Positions 1 to 8,912 of a stretch of DNA of 17,071 bases are shown in pieces. Below the pieces are notes generated by a model, which searched no databases, was not told where the DNA came from, and was given only the letters and a program-made list of their open reading frames with translations. Position 1 is the first letter of the stretch. Each line of letters starts with the position of its first letter. The DNA is from SZUA-287 sp036397975 (GTDB lineage: Bacteria > Bacteroidota > Ignavibacteria > UBA10030 > UBA6906). The DNA is taken from assembly GCA_036397975.1 (NCBI GenBank), contig DASWHW010000228.1:1-17071 (forward strand), written 5' to 3'. Made by a program: the position numbers and the translations under genes.

Positions 1-591
1 ATAGAAGTAATCATCGAAATGAATACCATCCACATCGTACCGGCGAACGACATCGGCAACCACCGATGCAATGTAGTTGCGCACATCCGGTTCTCCCGGA
101 TCCAGAAACTTGATGTTGCCGATTTGAATAACGAGGTCGGGACGCGTTACGGAAATGTGGTTCGGCGCCGGTAAATATGAACCGGAGACATTTCGAACAA
201 CTCGGTAAGGATTCAACCAGGCGTGCAGTTCCATCCCGCGCTTATGGGCTTCATCGATTGCAAACTGAAGAGGATCGTAGAATGGATTCGGTCCTCCTCC
301 CTGCTGACCCGTTAGCCAGTACGACCACGGGTCGATGGACGATGGATACATCGCATCGCACTCTGAGCGGATCTGAAACAATACGGCATTTACTCCGACT
401 TCCTGCTGATCATCCAGCAAGTTAATCAACTGGGCTTTCTGAACGTCAGGCGTAGATGTCGGGGAGAGCGGCCAATCTAGATTTACCACGGTGGCAATCC
501 ACGAGCCGCGGAATTCCCGCTTTGGAGTCGCATATTGAGAGACGGCAAACGACGGAAGAATCAAAAACAGAGACAACAGCAATGTGCGCAT
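1..591 (-). CDS. Secreted glycoside-hydrolase-like 10 (GHL10/DUF187, YngK-like) protein, N-terminal part
   Basis: Seen: an open frame from ATG at 591 that runs off the left edge, giving 197 residues. Residues 1-19 are a signal peptide ending near SFAVSQ. Then come FRGSWIATVVNLDWP (27-41), FQIRSECDAMYPS (72-84), a longer loop with GGGPNPFYDPLQFAID, ELHAWLNPYRV (121-131) and DGIHFDDYFY (188-197). Known: this order of motifs is that of the GHL10 / DUF187 family, TIM-barrel proteins related to glycoside hydrolases; members are exported and thought to act on cell-wall or extracellular polysaccharide, but substrates are mostly unknown. Family members are about 400-550 residues or longer, so the C-terminal half lies outside, and a T9SS sorting domain there cannot be excluded. 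The start is fixed by the signal peptide; the ribosome site is weak (GGAAA). It lies 80 nt beyond the terminator of the preceding gene, so it is probably transcribed separately, but I found no convincing promoter in 592-670. Confidence 0.88.
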   Translation of the reverse strand, partial: MRTLLLSLFLILPSFAVSQYATPKREFRGSWIATVVNLDWPLSPTSTPDVQKAQLINLLDDQQEVGVNAVLFQIRSECDAMYPSSIDPWSYWLTGQQGGGPNPFYDPLQFAIDEAHKRGMELHAWLNPYRVVRNVSGSYLPAPNHISVTRPDLVIQIGNIKFLDPGEPDVRNYIASVVADVVRRYDVDGIHFDDYFY

Positions 592-670
592 TATTTTCCA
601 AACTGGTGATGAACAGGGGAAGGATTAACTATTGAAAAAGAGTGGAAAAAGCAGACAAGAATCAACCCAA

Positions 671-711
671 AAAAGAGAAGGCCGCTCACCCAATGGGCAA
701 AGCGGCCTTTT
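671..711 (-). terminator. Rho-independent terminator of the beta-propeller T9SS cargo gene
   Basis: On the minus strand a 9-bp GC-rich stem (arms 701-709 and 678-686, AAGGCCGCT / AGCGGCCTT) is followed by a C-T-rich tail with a run of six T (from the A run at about 671-676). It lies just past the stop of the 732-2168 gene, between that gene and the GHL10-like gene. Confidence 0.8.
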
Positions 712-731
712 GCATTGCTTAAAAGAGAACG

Positions 732-2168
732 TTACTTGATAAACAACATCTTTCGCATTTCCGTTAGCCCGTTGGCGCGTAGGGTATAGAAATATGTTCC
801 TCCGGGAAGATTCTTCGCATCGAATTGAACACGGTAACTTCCGGCTCCCCGCTCACCATTGAAGAGTGTCTCCACTTCTTGGCCGAGGACATTGTGCACC
901 GTGAGTGTAACGTTGGCCTTCTCCACAAGAGAAAATTCAATTGTGGTAGAAGGATTGAAAGGGTTCGGATAGTTCTGGTGGAGTGTGAACCGCTGGGGAA
1001 TGGCATCAGAGATCTGCTCCACGCTCGTCGTGATGATCGGAAGTGTGCCGGTGTATGCCCACTTCTCAACTGTCCATCCATAGTGCGACTGGCTGTAGAG
1101 GTTGCCATTCTCATCGAAATCAACATCATAGGTCGATGTGTATCCCGATGCGTTACCGGGGACTGTTCCGCCTGTCCGCAGATTGTATCCGCCAGTCAGA
1201 GCGAAATTCCATGCCGCAACATCAATGGTATTAAGAGAAGAGTCCGTTCCCACGAGAGTGCCGGTGAATGGATTGACGAGATACATTCTACCATATCCGT
1301 ATGCCGAGCCTCCTCCCAACCATGAGTCAACGGCTGCAAAGAGAATGTTGTTAGGACTGAGGCACGCAAGGCCAAGTACACTTGGTGTTCTGTCCAGGAT
1401 TGTATCTCCAGGGCTCAACTGGAAATTGAAACCCGCATCAAGCGCATATCCGGTTGTTGGTGACCCCGTGTATTTCATGATGCGCCTGTTCCCATAGTCG
1501 GAGACGAACAGGTTCGAAGCATCACCCGTCACCGCGATGCCTTTATAAATGCCATCGGGCAAATCAATTGTTGTCACCGGTGGATCGTTGTGGTTGGAAG
1601 TCCACTGCGCAACGGGCGCATAGACTTTGATATCGGTCGTAACGCCCGTTGTTGTATCGGGACCCACGAACACATAGCCCATGTCGCTCACCGCGATGCC
1701 AAAAATTCCGTTCGGCCCTGTTTCCTGGCGAAGAAACGGCGAGACGACGGTGATCGTGTCTCCGACTAGAGTGAACACCAGAATGTTGTGGTTGTTGTCA
1801 TTGTTTGCAACATAGATTTTTCCGTCCGGTGCTGCATCAATTTGGAAAGCATCTTTCATTGCAACGACATCAAAAGCACCATCAGTCCAGGTTTGGTAAA
1901 CGCCAGAGGTCTGCACGGTCCCATAACCGTAATAGTCTAACCTGCCGAACATCGAATCGGCGGCAACATACGGAATCAAGAAATTACGAATTCCCGGAGT
2001 GCAGACCAGCGCGACAAAAATATTATCGGCAATAACGCCAACGCTGGGGGTGTTATGGCCGGTGCCGTTGGTTTCTTCATCCCATGTAGCGTAATAGCAC
2101 TGCCATTGTGCCCACGCGGACGGAGCTGAAATTGTAACGGCGAGAAGCAAGCTGAGAACAAGTTTCAT
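732..2168 (-). CDS. Secreted beta-propeller-like (NHL/SMP-30 style) protein with T9SS type A sorting domain
   Basis: The 478-residue product starts with a clear signal peptide (MKLVLSLLLAVTISAPSAWAQ). The middle, residues about 100-380, has repeated blade-like units such as FQIDAAPDGKIYVANN, GIAVSDMGYVFVGPD, GIAVTGDASNLFVSDYGNRR, LGLACLSPNNILFAAVD and VDFDENGNLYSQSHYG, the pattern of NHL-type propellers. Residues about 392-478 form a Por-secretion sorting domain: FTLHQNYPNPFNPSTTI, then NVTLTVHNVLGQEVETL and GGTYFYTLRAN, ending MRKMLFIK. Known: such domains direct export across the outer membrane by T9SS and are usually removed or linked to the surface. No catalytic motif is visible, so the role (binding or structural) is unknown. 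The start at 2168 has a strong ribosome site (AGGGAGG, 6 nt upstream region). It is divergent from the TonB receptor operon and has its own terminator at 671-711. Confidence 0.85.
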   Translation of the reverse strand: MKLVLSLLLAVTISAPSAWAQWQCYYATWDEETNGTGHNTPSVGVIADNIFVALVCTPGIRNFLIPYVAADSMFGRLDYYGYGTVQTSGVYQTWTDGAFDVVAMKDAFQIDAAPDGKIYVANNDNNHNILVFTLVGDTITVVSPFLRQETGPNGIFGIAVSDMGYVFVGPDTTTGVTTDIKVYAPVAQWTSNHNDPPVTTIDLPDGIYKGIAVTGDASNLFVSDYGNRRIMKYTGSPTTGYALDAGFNFQLSPGDTILDRTPSVLGLACLSPNNILFAAVDSWLGGGSAYGYGRMYLVNPFTGTLVGTDSSLNTIDVAAWNFALTGGYNLRTGGTVPGNASGYTSTYDVDFDENGNLYSQSHYGWTVEKWAYTGTLPIITTSVEQISDAIPQRFTLHQNYPNPFNPSTTIEFSLVEKANVTLTVHNVLGQEVETLFNGERGAGSYRVQFDAKNLPGGTYFYTLRANGLTEMRKMLFIK

Positions 2169-2278
2169 GTGACCTCCCTGGGGATATAGGTAAATATGAG
2201 AACACTGAAGAGGCGAATACTGTTAAACTGCAGACATTGGAAATTTAATGAATTCTCATAGAGAAGCAAGATTTTTCC

Positions 2279-2307
2279 TTGACATAGGGGTGCGCAATAT
2301 CTATATT
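2279..2307 (+). promoter_or_regulatory. Sigma-70-type promoter of the TonB receptor operon
   Basis: A perfect -35 box TTGACA (2279-2284) is separated by exactly 17 nt from TATATT (2302-2307), five of six matches to TATAAT. Transcription would start near 2314, giving a leader of about 187 nt before the ATG at 2501. The TTTG / TAnnTTTG promoter of Bacteroidia is not seen here. Confidence 0.65.
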
Positions 2308-2410
2308 TTTCAGTGATATCGTATTTCCACTCTTAATTAGCACGAATCGCTGCCTCACGTCCACCATTCATATTCACTGATTCATTCCTTGTCGAAAATA
2401 ATCGATGAAT

Positions 2411-2450
2411 CACTTGTCCTTCCGCAGGAAGGGGCTCCTAGGGGGAGTGC
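2411..2450 (+). promoter_or_regulatory. Possible structured leader element upstream of the TonB receptor
   Basis: Within the predicted untranslated leader there is a perfect 6-bp stem with a 3-nt loop (CCTTCC 2418-2423, GCA, GGAAGG 2427-2432). It is followed by a small CTCC / GGAG stem (2435-2438 with 2444-2447). A competing outer pair, CACT (2411-2414) with AGTG (2446-2449), would close a small branched structure. GAC triplets follow at 2454-2462. It does not match any riboswitch class I can recall, and there is no poly-T tail, so it is not a terminator. Regulatory function is inference only. Confidence 0.25.
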
Positions 2451-2500
2451 AATGACGACGACGGGGTTTTCCACGCCATATCATATAGAGAAGGCATACC

Positions 2501-5359
2501 ATGAAGATTGTTACACATTTCTTGTACCTCTTCTTCTTCCTGGCCATAGTTCATTCAACGTCGCTCGCAGGTAATACCGGAAAAATCTCCGGGGTTGTGC
2601 GTGATGCGGCAACAAAGGAAGAAATACCCGGCGTTACGGTGGTCGTTGAGGGAACTACCCTCGGCGCATCAACCGATGCACAGGGACGATACGTCATCCT
2701 CAACATTCCTCCCGGCGTCTATTCTGTCGTCGCAAGTTTTATCGGCTACAAAAAAACGGTTGTGCGGAACGTCCGCATCTCCGCGGACTTTACCACGCCG
2801 ATGGATTTCAATCTGCAACAGGGAGACATCCAGCTCGATGCAGTCGTTGTGCAAGGAGAGCGAACTCCATTGATACGGCAGGACCTGACGAACCCCGTCG
2901 TAAGCGTAACCGCAGAAACAATCAACGAACTACCGATCACCTCGATCGATGAAATTCTCGGACTGCAGTCCGGTGTAACTGTTGATGATGACGGCTCGAT
3001 TCACGTCCGTGGTGGATACGGCAACGAGGTTGGCTACACTCTCAACGGTCTCGCCATCAACAATCCGTATAACAACTCCCGTTCGGTATCGCTTGCAACA
3101 AACGCTGTCCAGGAGGTAACTCTTTCGGTTGGTACCTTCAACGCCGAGTATGGAAGTGCATTGAGCGGCATTGTGAATTACGTGACGAAAGAAGGCGGAG
3201 GTGCCTGGACGGGGAGTTTCCGGCACCTCACCGGGGATCACGTGAGCTCGCGAAGCGATCTCTTTTACAATATTGGCGATCAGGAATTCAATAACGTGTA
3301 CCGTTCAGAAGTTTCCTTCGGAGGACCACTTCTCCCGAATATTTCGTTTTATGGTTCCGCTGTGTACGATTGGTTTGGGGGAAGCATTTATGGTCAACAA
3401 CTTTATAGGACGACTGATACTTATCTCCCAAGGAACGAGTTTCCTGTCGGCGATCCCCGACGGGGACTTTCCACCGACCCGTATTACTTCGGGCCTACGA
3501 TTCATGGCACTGCCGATCTCTTTGGCCCTCCTGTTTCATACCACCCCTGGGCTGGCGCACCTCCGCCCAGGCCGGTGGCGATGAACTGGAGGAAATCCTA
3601 CAACGTGCAGGGGAATCTCAGTTTGCGCCTGACCCCAACAACCAAACTCAAATACGAGATCGTCTCAGACAAAAGTGAAAGACCCGTGAACGACGGGAAC
3701 TCCAGTATCTTCAACACTCAGTTCAAGCCCGATGGACGCGCTATCTTCAAAGGCGAATCAATTATCCACTCAATTGACTGGACCCACACACTTTCTGATA
3801 AGACCTTTTACACGGCCAAGGGTTCATTCCTTAGAGATAAGGCAACTGAACATGCATTCGATAACTTTGATGATCCGAGATATCTTCCCAGTATTTTTCT
3901 TCGGGCTCTCGATAACACAACGTATCTGACCGGAGGCGTTGACCTGGACCGCTTTTCTCGCAAGACCGAAACATGGTCAGGAAAGGTCGACGTCGTGAGC
4001 CAGGTGCTTCCCCAGCATGAATTGAAGTTTGGCGCCGAGGCAAGGTTTCACAAAGTTTCTATCGAATCATACACGCTGCAATTCGTCAACCCTACGTCGC
4101 CTCTTCTTGAACCTACCTTCGAACGCATTCTCGCGGGAATGGTTTTTGAGCCGACGATACCGACCGTCGATGGCGGCTATACGTTCTACACGCGCAAGCC
4201 GATACAGCTCGCTGGTTACATCCAGGACAAGATCGAGTTGTTTCGTTCTATGATCTTGAACGTGGGTCTTCGCTACGAATACTTTAAACCGGACGCGAGG
4301 TACAATCCCACGGTTAGTCAGGAGTTAGCGTTCGGCGACAAGTTGTTTTATGATGCCGGCCTCGTTATAGCAAAGCCGAAGCACATGTTCAGCCCACGCA
4401 TCAGCATTTCGTATCCGATCACCGATCAGGGAACCATTCGGTTTTCCTATGGGCACTTTTATCAGATCGGTAATCTTTCCAGCCTTTATCAGAATCCATT
4501 CTTCCGCGCGGTTCGCGGTGAACCAACATTCGGCAACCCGAATGTGGAACCACAGCGGAACATTCAGTATGAGCTGGGAATGCAGCAAGGACTTACGCCG
4601 GATTTGAAAGTCGAACTGACGGGCTATTACAAGAATGTTCGCGATTACATCTTCACGCAGCGCATCATTGCCGGCGAGCGCGGAGATCGTTCGTACAGGG
4701 TGCTGACGAATCTCTCCTTTGCCAATACGCGGGGAATCAGCATCTCGCTTCTCAAGCGAAGGGCACCCGGTGAGTTTTTCTCCGGCACGATCGACTATAC
4801 TTTCCAGATTGCAGACGGGAACAGAACTGAGCCGGAGGCTGACCTGTTCTTGAGCGAGCAGAGCGGCAAGCAGACAGAGACATTTCTTGTTCCCCTCGAT
4901 TTCGATCGGAGCCATACGATTACCACAACGTTGGTGTTTAGCCAGCCTAACGACTGGTCAGCAAGCATTATCGGATATTTCCGAACCGGAACCCCGTACA
5001 CTCCTGCATTCCCTTCGAACGTCGTTCCAATTACGTTCACCCAGAACAGCGACCGTCAGCCGGTGCAATGGAATTTCGATTTGAAACTGGAAAAATTTTT
5101 TCCGATCGAGCCGATTTCCTTCTCGGTTTATTTGCAAGTGGATAACCTCTTTGATACTGAAAACGAGCTTTTTGTCTATGCAAGCTCGGGAAGCGCTCTG
5201 TACACTATTAGCACGACCTCGTTCGGCAATATTGCAAACAGAATACAACGCGGCGACATTGGTCTCATACCAGCGCGTGCCTTGACAAACTACTATGCCC
5301 GTCCGGGGAACGTCAGTGCACCGCGGCTCGTCCGCTTTGGTGCTTCGATACTGTTTTAA
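2501..5359 (+). CDS. TonB-dependent outer-membrane receptor with N-terminal carboxypeptidase-regulatory-like domain (Oar-type)
   Basis: The 952-residue product has a signal peptide (about 1-23). Residues about 27-110 form a CarboxypepD_reg-like beta-sandwich (KISGVVRDAATKEEIPGVTV, GRYVILNIPPGVYSVVASFIGYKK). LDAVVVQGER at about 112-121 occupies the place of a TonB box. A plug domain runs to about 235 (SIHVRGGYGNEVGYTLNGL, then GTFNAEYGSALSGIVNYVTKEGG). A 22-strand-type barrel fills the rest and ends in aromatic VRFGASILF, as expected for outer-membrane insertion. Known: such receptors import bulky substrates using energy from TonB-ExbBD; the substrate cannot be read from sequence. No STN signalling domain is present, so sigma/anti-sigma control is not indicated. 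Ribosome site AGAGAAGG lies 6 nt before the ATG. It is the first gene of a three-gene operon; the next start is 27 nt downstream. Confidence 0.93.
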   Translation: MKIVTHFLYLFFFLAIVHSTSLAGNTGKISGVVRDAATKEEIPGVTVVVEGTTLGASTDAQGRYVILNIPPGVYSVVASFIGYKKTVVRNVRISADFTTPMDFNLQQGDIQLDAVVVQGERTPLIRQDLTNPVVSVTAETINELPITSIDEILGLQSGVTVDDDGSIHVRGGYGNEVGYTLNGLAINNPYNNSRSVSLATNAVQEVTLSVGTFNAEYGSALSGIVNYVTKEGGGAWTGSFRHLTGDHVSSRSDLFYNIGDQEFNNVYRSEVSFGGPLLPNISFYGSAVYDWFGGSIYGQQLYRTTDTYLPRNEFPVGDPRRGLSTDPYYFGPTIHGTADLFGPPVSYHPWAGAPPPRPVAMNWRKSYNVQGNLSLRLTPTTKLKYEIVSDKSERPVNDGNSSIFNTQFKPDGRAIFKGESIIHSIDWTHTLSDKTFYTAKGSFLRDKATEHAFDNFDDPRYLPSIFLRALDNTTYLTGGVDLDRFSRKTETWSGKVDVVSQVLPQHELKFGAEARFHKVSIESYTLQFVNPTSPLLEPTFERILAGMVFEPTIPTVDGGYTFYTRKPIQLAGYIQDKIELFRSMILNVGLRYEYFKPDARYNPTVSQELAFGDKLFYDAGLVIAKPKHMFSPRISISYPITDQGTIRFSYGHFYQIGNLSSLYQNPFFRAVRGEPTFGNPNVEPQRNIQYELGMQQGLTPDLKVELTGYYKNVRDYIFTQRIIAGERGDRSYRVLTNLSFANTRGISISLLKRRAPGEFFSGTIDYTFQIADGNRTEPEADLFLSEQSGKQTETFLVPLDFDRSHTITTTLVFSQPNDWSASIIGYFRTGTPYTPAFPSNVVPITFTQNSDRQPVQWNFDLKLEKFFPIEPISFSVYLQVDNLFDTENELFVYASSGSALYTISTTSFGNIANRIQRGDIGLIPARALTNYYARPGNVSAPRLVRFGASILF

Positions 5360-5386
5360 CGACTTCTACTTGTAAGGACAACGAAT

Positions 5387-8300
5387 ATGAGAAATACCAT
5401 TTACCCTCTTCTTCTGGCGATCATCCTGATGTGTGGCAATGCATACGCCCAAGAGATCAATTGGGAAACATTCGATCCGAAGACCGCCTCGGCTGAGGAA
5501 ATGCAACGCGTTGTTGATTTCCTCGAGAACAACACCCGACAATTCAGGAAGCCGGATGGAAATCCTCTGGACATCAAAAGCCTGATCATGAACGGCAACA
5601 AGATTTCCACGGTTGTGTACAACTATGGAAACATCACACGACCAAACACCTTGTGTCAGGTTGCCGATCTCGTATGGAACAGGCTTGGCTATGGTTTTGA
5701 GTTCACCCCCCTTGTTGCAGGAGAGGTCATCGACGGCAATGGCGATACGACCCGTATTCTGGATGATGGCATGTGGCTTCCAACCCAGGGAGGATACGCG
5801 CCCGACGGTTCAATTAAGTGGGGATGGCTGCCGAAGTCAGGGTTTGCCGATCCATCGCAGCCTGATATAGCGGCCTGGAGTCATCGCAAAGATGTACAGG
5901 GCGACTTGACCCGCAAGCCACATAGCTGGCCGGAATCGTTCTACAATCCGACACTCGGTCGATACGTATGGCCCGCATTCCTCGGCAACGATGCCACCTC
6001 GCCGGACGAAGAAGTCTACTTCGTCGCCGACGACTACACCAATGCAAAATATGAATACTATCCCTTCCCCAATGATTCTACCAAACGTGGACTCGGACTT
6101 GATCTCGAATGCCGGTTCTTCCAGTTTAATAATCCCCTTGCGGAAGACATTATTTTTCTTGTGTATCGAGTAACGAATCGAAGCGCATACACGATTAACA
6201 AAGTCTACTTCGGTATGTATGGGGACCCCCATGTCGGAGGATGTTCCGACTTTGGCGATGACCTTGCATTCTTTATCCCCCCCTCGGGACCGCTGGCAGA
6301 TCCATTTCCTCAAAGAGCGCGAAGCATGGTCTATGCGTTTGACCCGGATGGGGTAGGTCAGGGAGGATTGCCAACTGGCTATTTCGGATTCAAGTTTCTC
6401 GAATCACCTTCGAACTCTTCTGATGGAATCGATAACGATGATGACGGAATCATCGACGAGAGCCCATCCAATGACGCAGGGTTCTTTATCGATGGGGCAT
6501 CCGTTCCGCTGACGACTGGCATTGCCGACACGGCAAAGTTTGTACGAGTGTACGGACCTTTGAAACCGCGATGGTCAGGCGACGAAAACGGCAACTGGTC
6601 GCTTGAGAAAGATGATGTTGGCATTGATGGGCTTCCGGGAACCGGCGACTTCGGCGAAGGAAACGGCAAGCCCGACATCGGCTTTGACGCAAACGGTAAT
6701 CTTGTTGCAGAACCCAATTTCGGAATCAGGGACGTCAATGAATCCGATCAGATAGGGCTGACGAGTTTCAATGCACTTCAATACACTAATTCGCTCCCTA
6801 ACGTTCCAAGGAACGATGTGTTATTCTGGCAACTACTTTCGTCTGATTCAATCGACGCCAATCAAGCGCTCCTGCAGAATCCGGGTGACAACGTCTTTCT
6901 CTATGGCTCAGGACCATTCACCCTTGCTCCAGGGGAAACACAGAGATTCTCTATTGCTTTGCTTATGGGAAATGATCTGCAGGATCTAATTCTCAACGCC
7001 GAAACTTCACAACGGGTTTTGGAGGCGAACTACCAGTTTGCGCAGCCGCCACCGAAGCCAAACGTTACCGCGGTTCCCGGGAACGGCTATGTTACGCTGT
7101 ACTGGGATAACGTGGCGGAGAATGCGATCGATGCGCTAACGGGTGTGAATGATTTTGAAGGATACAAGATCTACCGAAGCGAAGATTACACGTTTAGCGA
7201 CGTGTTCACTATTACGGATGCGAACGGAACTCCCTTTCTCGGAAAGCCATATTCACAGAACGGCATCAAAGCCCAATTTGATCTGGTAAATCAATGGTCG
7301 GGGCTTCATCCGGTTGAGTATGCAGGACGGGGTGTAAAGTATGACGTCGGAAACAATACGGGCCTTGTTCATACGTATCGTGATTTCAATGTCGTGAATG
7401 GCAAGACATACTATTATGCCGTTGCGTCGTACGATCATGGATACGACTCGATAGGTGTGGAGCTGCCGCCGACGGAATCACAGATTTCGATTATCCAGGA
7501 TCCCATCACGAAGGAGTTTCAGTTTGATGCAAATACAGTGTCGATCAAACCAGGTCCTCTCCCTTCCGGGACATCACCTGCAAGTATCAGCAATAACTTT
7601 CGCGCTACGCATGATGCCGGAGAAGCCACTGGGGACGTGCAGGTGCTCGTTCTTGATGATCTCGCCGTCAAGGACGGCGCACAATACAGTATTGAGTTTA
7701 TAAAGCCGGATACTGCAGTTGCCTACAATGTCGTGCCGCAGACTCCATTCACAGAAAGCTCCGTTGCACGCGACACCCTGTTTGTCCCGCTGTCGCGAAA
7801 AAATCTGATTGATGGTACAATCACAATTCGAGATGGTGGCGGACAGATCATCGACCCAAGCAGGTATTTCGTCGATGTTCAGCAGGGCAGAATTCGCGGC
7901 ACTTCTCCTGGATCGCTGCCATCCGGCACCACTCTGAACATCACCTACCAATACTACGCTGTGTTTCAGAGCCGGCGACTCGCGAACGAGGATGATAACT
8001 CAGTGTTTGATGGACTACGAGTCTTTGTCAAAGACCAACCCCTTGCAATCGATTCGTCGAAGAGCGGTTTTATCAACCCCGGTGGAACAAACCTGGTCGC
8101 GAAACACCATAAGTCGCTTGCATTTCCGACTCTTCCGTTTCTCCTCGCTCCAGTCGACGTGCAGATCATCTGGAATAATACCGATACCACCAGCACGGGG
8201 AATTGGCTTTTCCCCGGCGATACACTGCTCGATCAGACGTTGCAGCGGAGAGTCGTGACACCCTTCCGCATCGTTAACGTGAATGACACATCAAAACTTC

Positions 8301-8878
8301 GGGTCGTTGTCAACAATACCATAACGCAGAAGATCTGGAAGCCCGGAAAGGAACTTGCGTTCCTGACACCAACACGCTTTTCTCCTCCAACAAATGCGTT
8401 GATGTATGCAATTTCATTCTACAGACCGGCCGATACGTCATTGGCAATTGTATATCCACCGGCCGGAGCTATTTATGAGGCAAGGACCTCGAAACCGGCC
8501 ACAGCAGATGACCGGTACTCGTTTACATCAACCGCAGCCAAGTTTGATGTTGTAGCAGCGAGGGATAAGCTCAAAGACATTTATGTTGTACCGAATCCCT
8601 TCATTGCCTTCAGCACACTCGAGATACCGGGAACAACGGTGAACAACCGCGGAGATCTCAAGCTGCAATTCAGAAATCTCCCTCCGCAATGCACAATTCG
8701 TATCTATACCCTTGTCGGGGAGTTGATCGATACGATCGAGAAGGATGATCTCAACAGTTTTTCAGAATGGAACATTCTCTCGTATGAAGGCCAGCGGCTC
8801 GCCTACGGTGTGTTCATCTATCATGTGGATGTCCCCGGCGTGGGAGAAAAGATTGGACGCTTCGCTTTGATTAAGTAA
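5387..8878 (+). CDS. Large secreted modular surface protein with calcium-type DN repeat, FN3-like domain and Por-like C-terminus
   Basis: The 1163-residue product has a signal peptide (MRNTIYPLLLAIILMCGNAYAQ). Residues about 23-340 form a domain I do not recognise. GIDNDDDGIIDE at 347-358 resembles thrombospondin type 3 / MopE-like calcium-binding repeats, and residues about 395-445 are again Asp/Gly/Asn-rich. A fibronectin-III-like unit spans about 553-700 (NGYVTLYWDN, FEGYKIYRS, GKTYYYAVASYD). The last about 105 residues (IYVVPNPFI, then TIRIYTLVGELIDTI, YGVFIYHVD, ending GRFALIK) look like a variant T9SS type A sorting domain lacking the usual QNYPNPFNP start. I infer an extracellular or surface-attached protein that may partner the TonB receptor encoded just before it or the PorV-like protein just after it. 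No enzymatic motif is seen. The ribosome site is TAAGGA. Confidence 0.8.
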   Translation: MRNTIYPLLLAIILMCGNAYAQEINWETFDPKTASAEEMQRVVDFLENNTRQFRKPDGNPLDIKSLIMNGNKISTVVYNYGNITRPNTLCQVADLVWNRLGYGFEFTPLVAGEVIDGNGDTTRILDDGMWLPTQGGYAPDGSIKWGWLPKSGFADPSQPDIAAWSHRKDVQGDLTRKPHSWPESFYNPTLGRYVWPAFLGNDATSPDEEVYFVADDYTNAKYEYYPFPNDSTKRGLGLDLECRFFQFNNPLAEDIIFLVYRVTNRSAYTINKVYFGMYGDPHVGGCSDFGDDLAFFIPPSGPLADPFPQRARSMVYAFDPDGVGQGGLPTGYFGFKFLESPSNSSDGIDNDDDGIIDESPSNDAGFFIDGASVPLTTGIADTAKFVRVYGPLKPRWSGDENGNWSLEKDDVGIDGLPGTGDFGEGNGKPDIGFDANGNLVAEPNFGIRDVNESDQIGLTSFNALQYTNSLPNVPRNDVLFWQLLSSDSIDANQALLQNPGDNVFLYGSGPFTLAPGETQRFSIALLMGNDLQDLILNAETSQRVLEANYQFAQPPPKPNVTAVPGNGYVTLYWDNVAENAIDALTGVNDFEGYKIYRSEDYTFSDVFTITDANGTPFLGKPYSQNGIKAQFDLVNQWSGLHPVEYAGRGVKYDVGNNTGLVHTYRDFNVVNGKTYYYAVASYDHGYDSIGVELPPTESQISIIQDPITKEFQFDANTVSIKPGPLPSGTSPASISNNFRATHDAGEATGDVQVLVLDDLAVKDGAQYSIEFIKPDTAVAYNVVPQTPFTESSVARDTLFVPLSRKNLIDGTITIRDGGGQIIDPSRYFVDVQQGRIRGTSPGSLPSGTTLNITYQYYAVFQSRRLANEDDNSVFDGLRVFVKDQPLAIDSSKSGFINPGGTNLVAKHHKSLAFPTLPFLLAPVDVQIIWNNTDTTSTGNWLFPGDTLLDQTLQRRVVTPFRIVNVNDTSKLRVVVNNTITQKIWKPGKELAFLTPTRFSPPTNALMYAISFYRPADTSLAIVYPPAGAIYEARTSKPATADDRYSFTSTAAKFDVVAARDKLKDIYVVPNPFIAFSTLEIPGTTVNNRGDLKLQFRNLPPQCTIRIYTLVGELIDTIEKDDLNSFSEWNILSYEGQRLAYGVFIYHVDVPGVGEKIGRFALIK

Positions 8879-8912
8879 TGAATTGCCTGAGATACCTGAC
8901 CATGGAGGTTGT

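Larger units (their letters stand above)
2169..2500. other. Divergent intergenic control region between the propeller gene and the TonB receptor operon
   Basis: This 332-nt stretch holds no gene I can support. Its plus-strand half carries the receptor operon promoter (2279-2307) and a long leader with stem-loops (2411-2450). For the minus-strand gene starting at 2168 only a poor candidate exists (TTGCTT, 16-nt spacer, TAAATT on the minus strand in about 2241-2268), which I do not call. A short open frame from 2389 overlaps the receptor start in another frame, has no ribosome site and is not called. Confidence 0.7.

Noticed and set aside
177..425. 82-codon plus-strand frame near the left edge
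   Set aside because: It lies antisense to the GHL10-like gene and has an Arg/Thr/Ser-rich composition typical of a shadow frame.
2401..2500. Known riboswitch (cobalamin, cyclic-di-GMP, TPP, mini-ykkC) ahead of the TonB receptor
   Set aside because: None of the conserved core motifs of these classes that I know is present; only generic hairpins are seen.
2389..2574. Short plus-strand frame overlapping the TonB receptor start
   Set aside because: No ribosome site, overlaps the receptor signal peptide in another frame, and lies in a leader with predicted structure.
4325..4915. 196-codon minus-strand frame inside the TonB receptor gene
   Set aside because: Antisense to a well-supported beta-barrel, without a ribosome site or recognisable motif.
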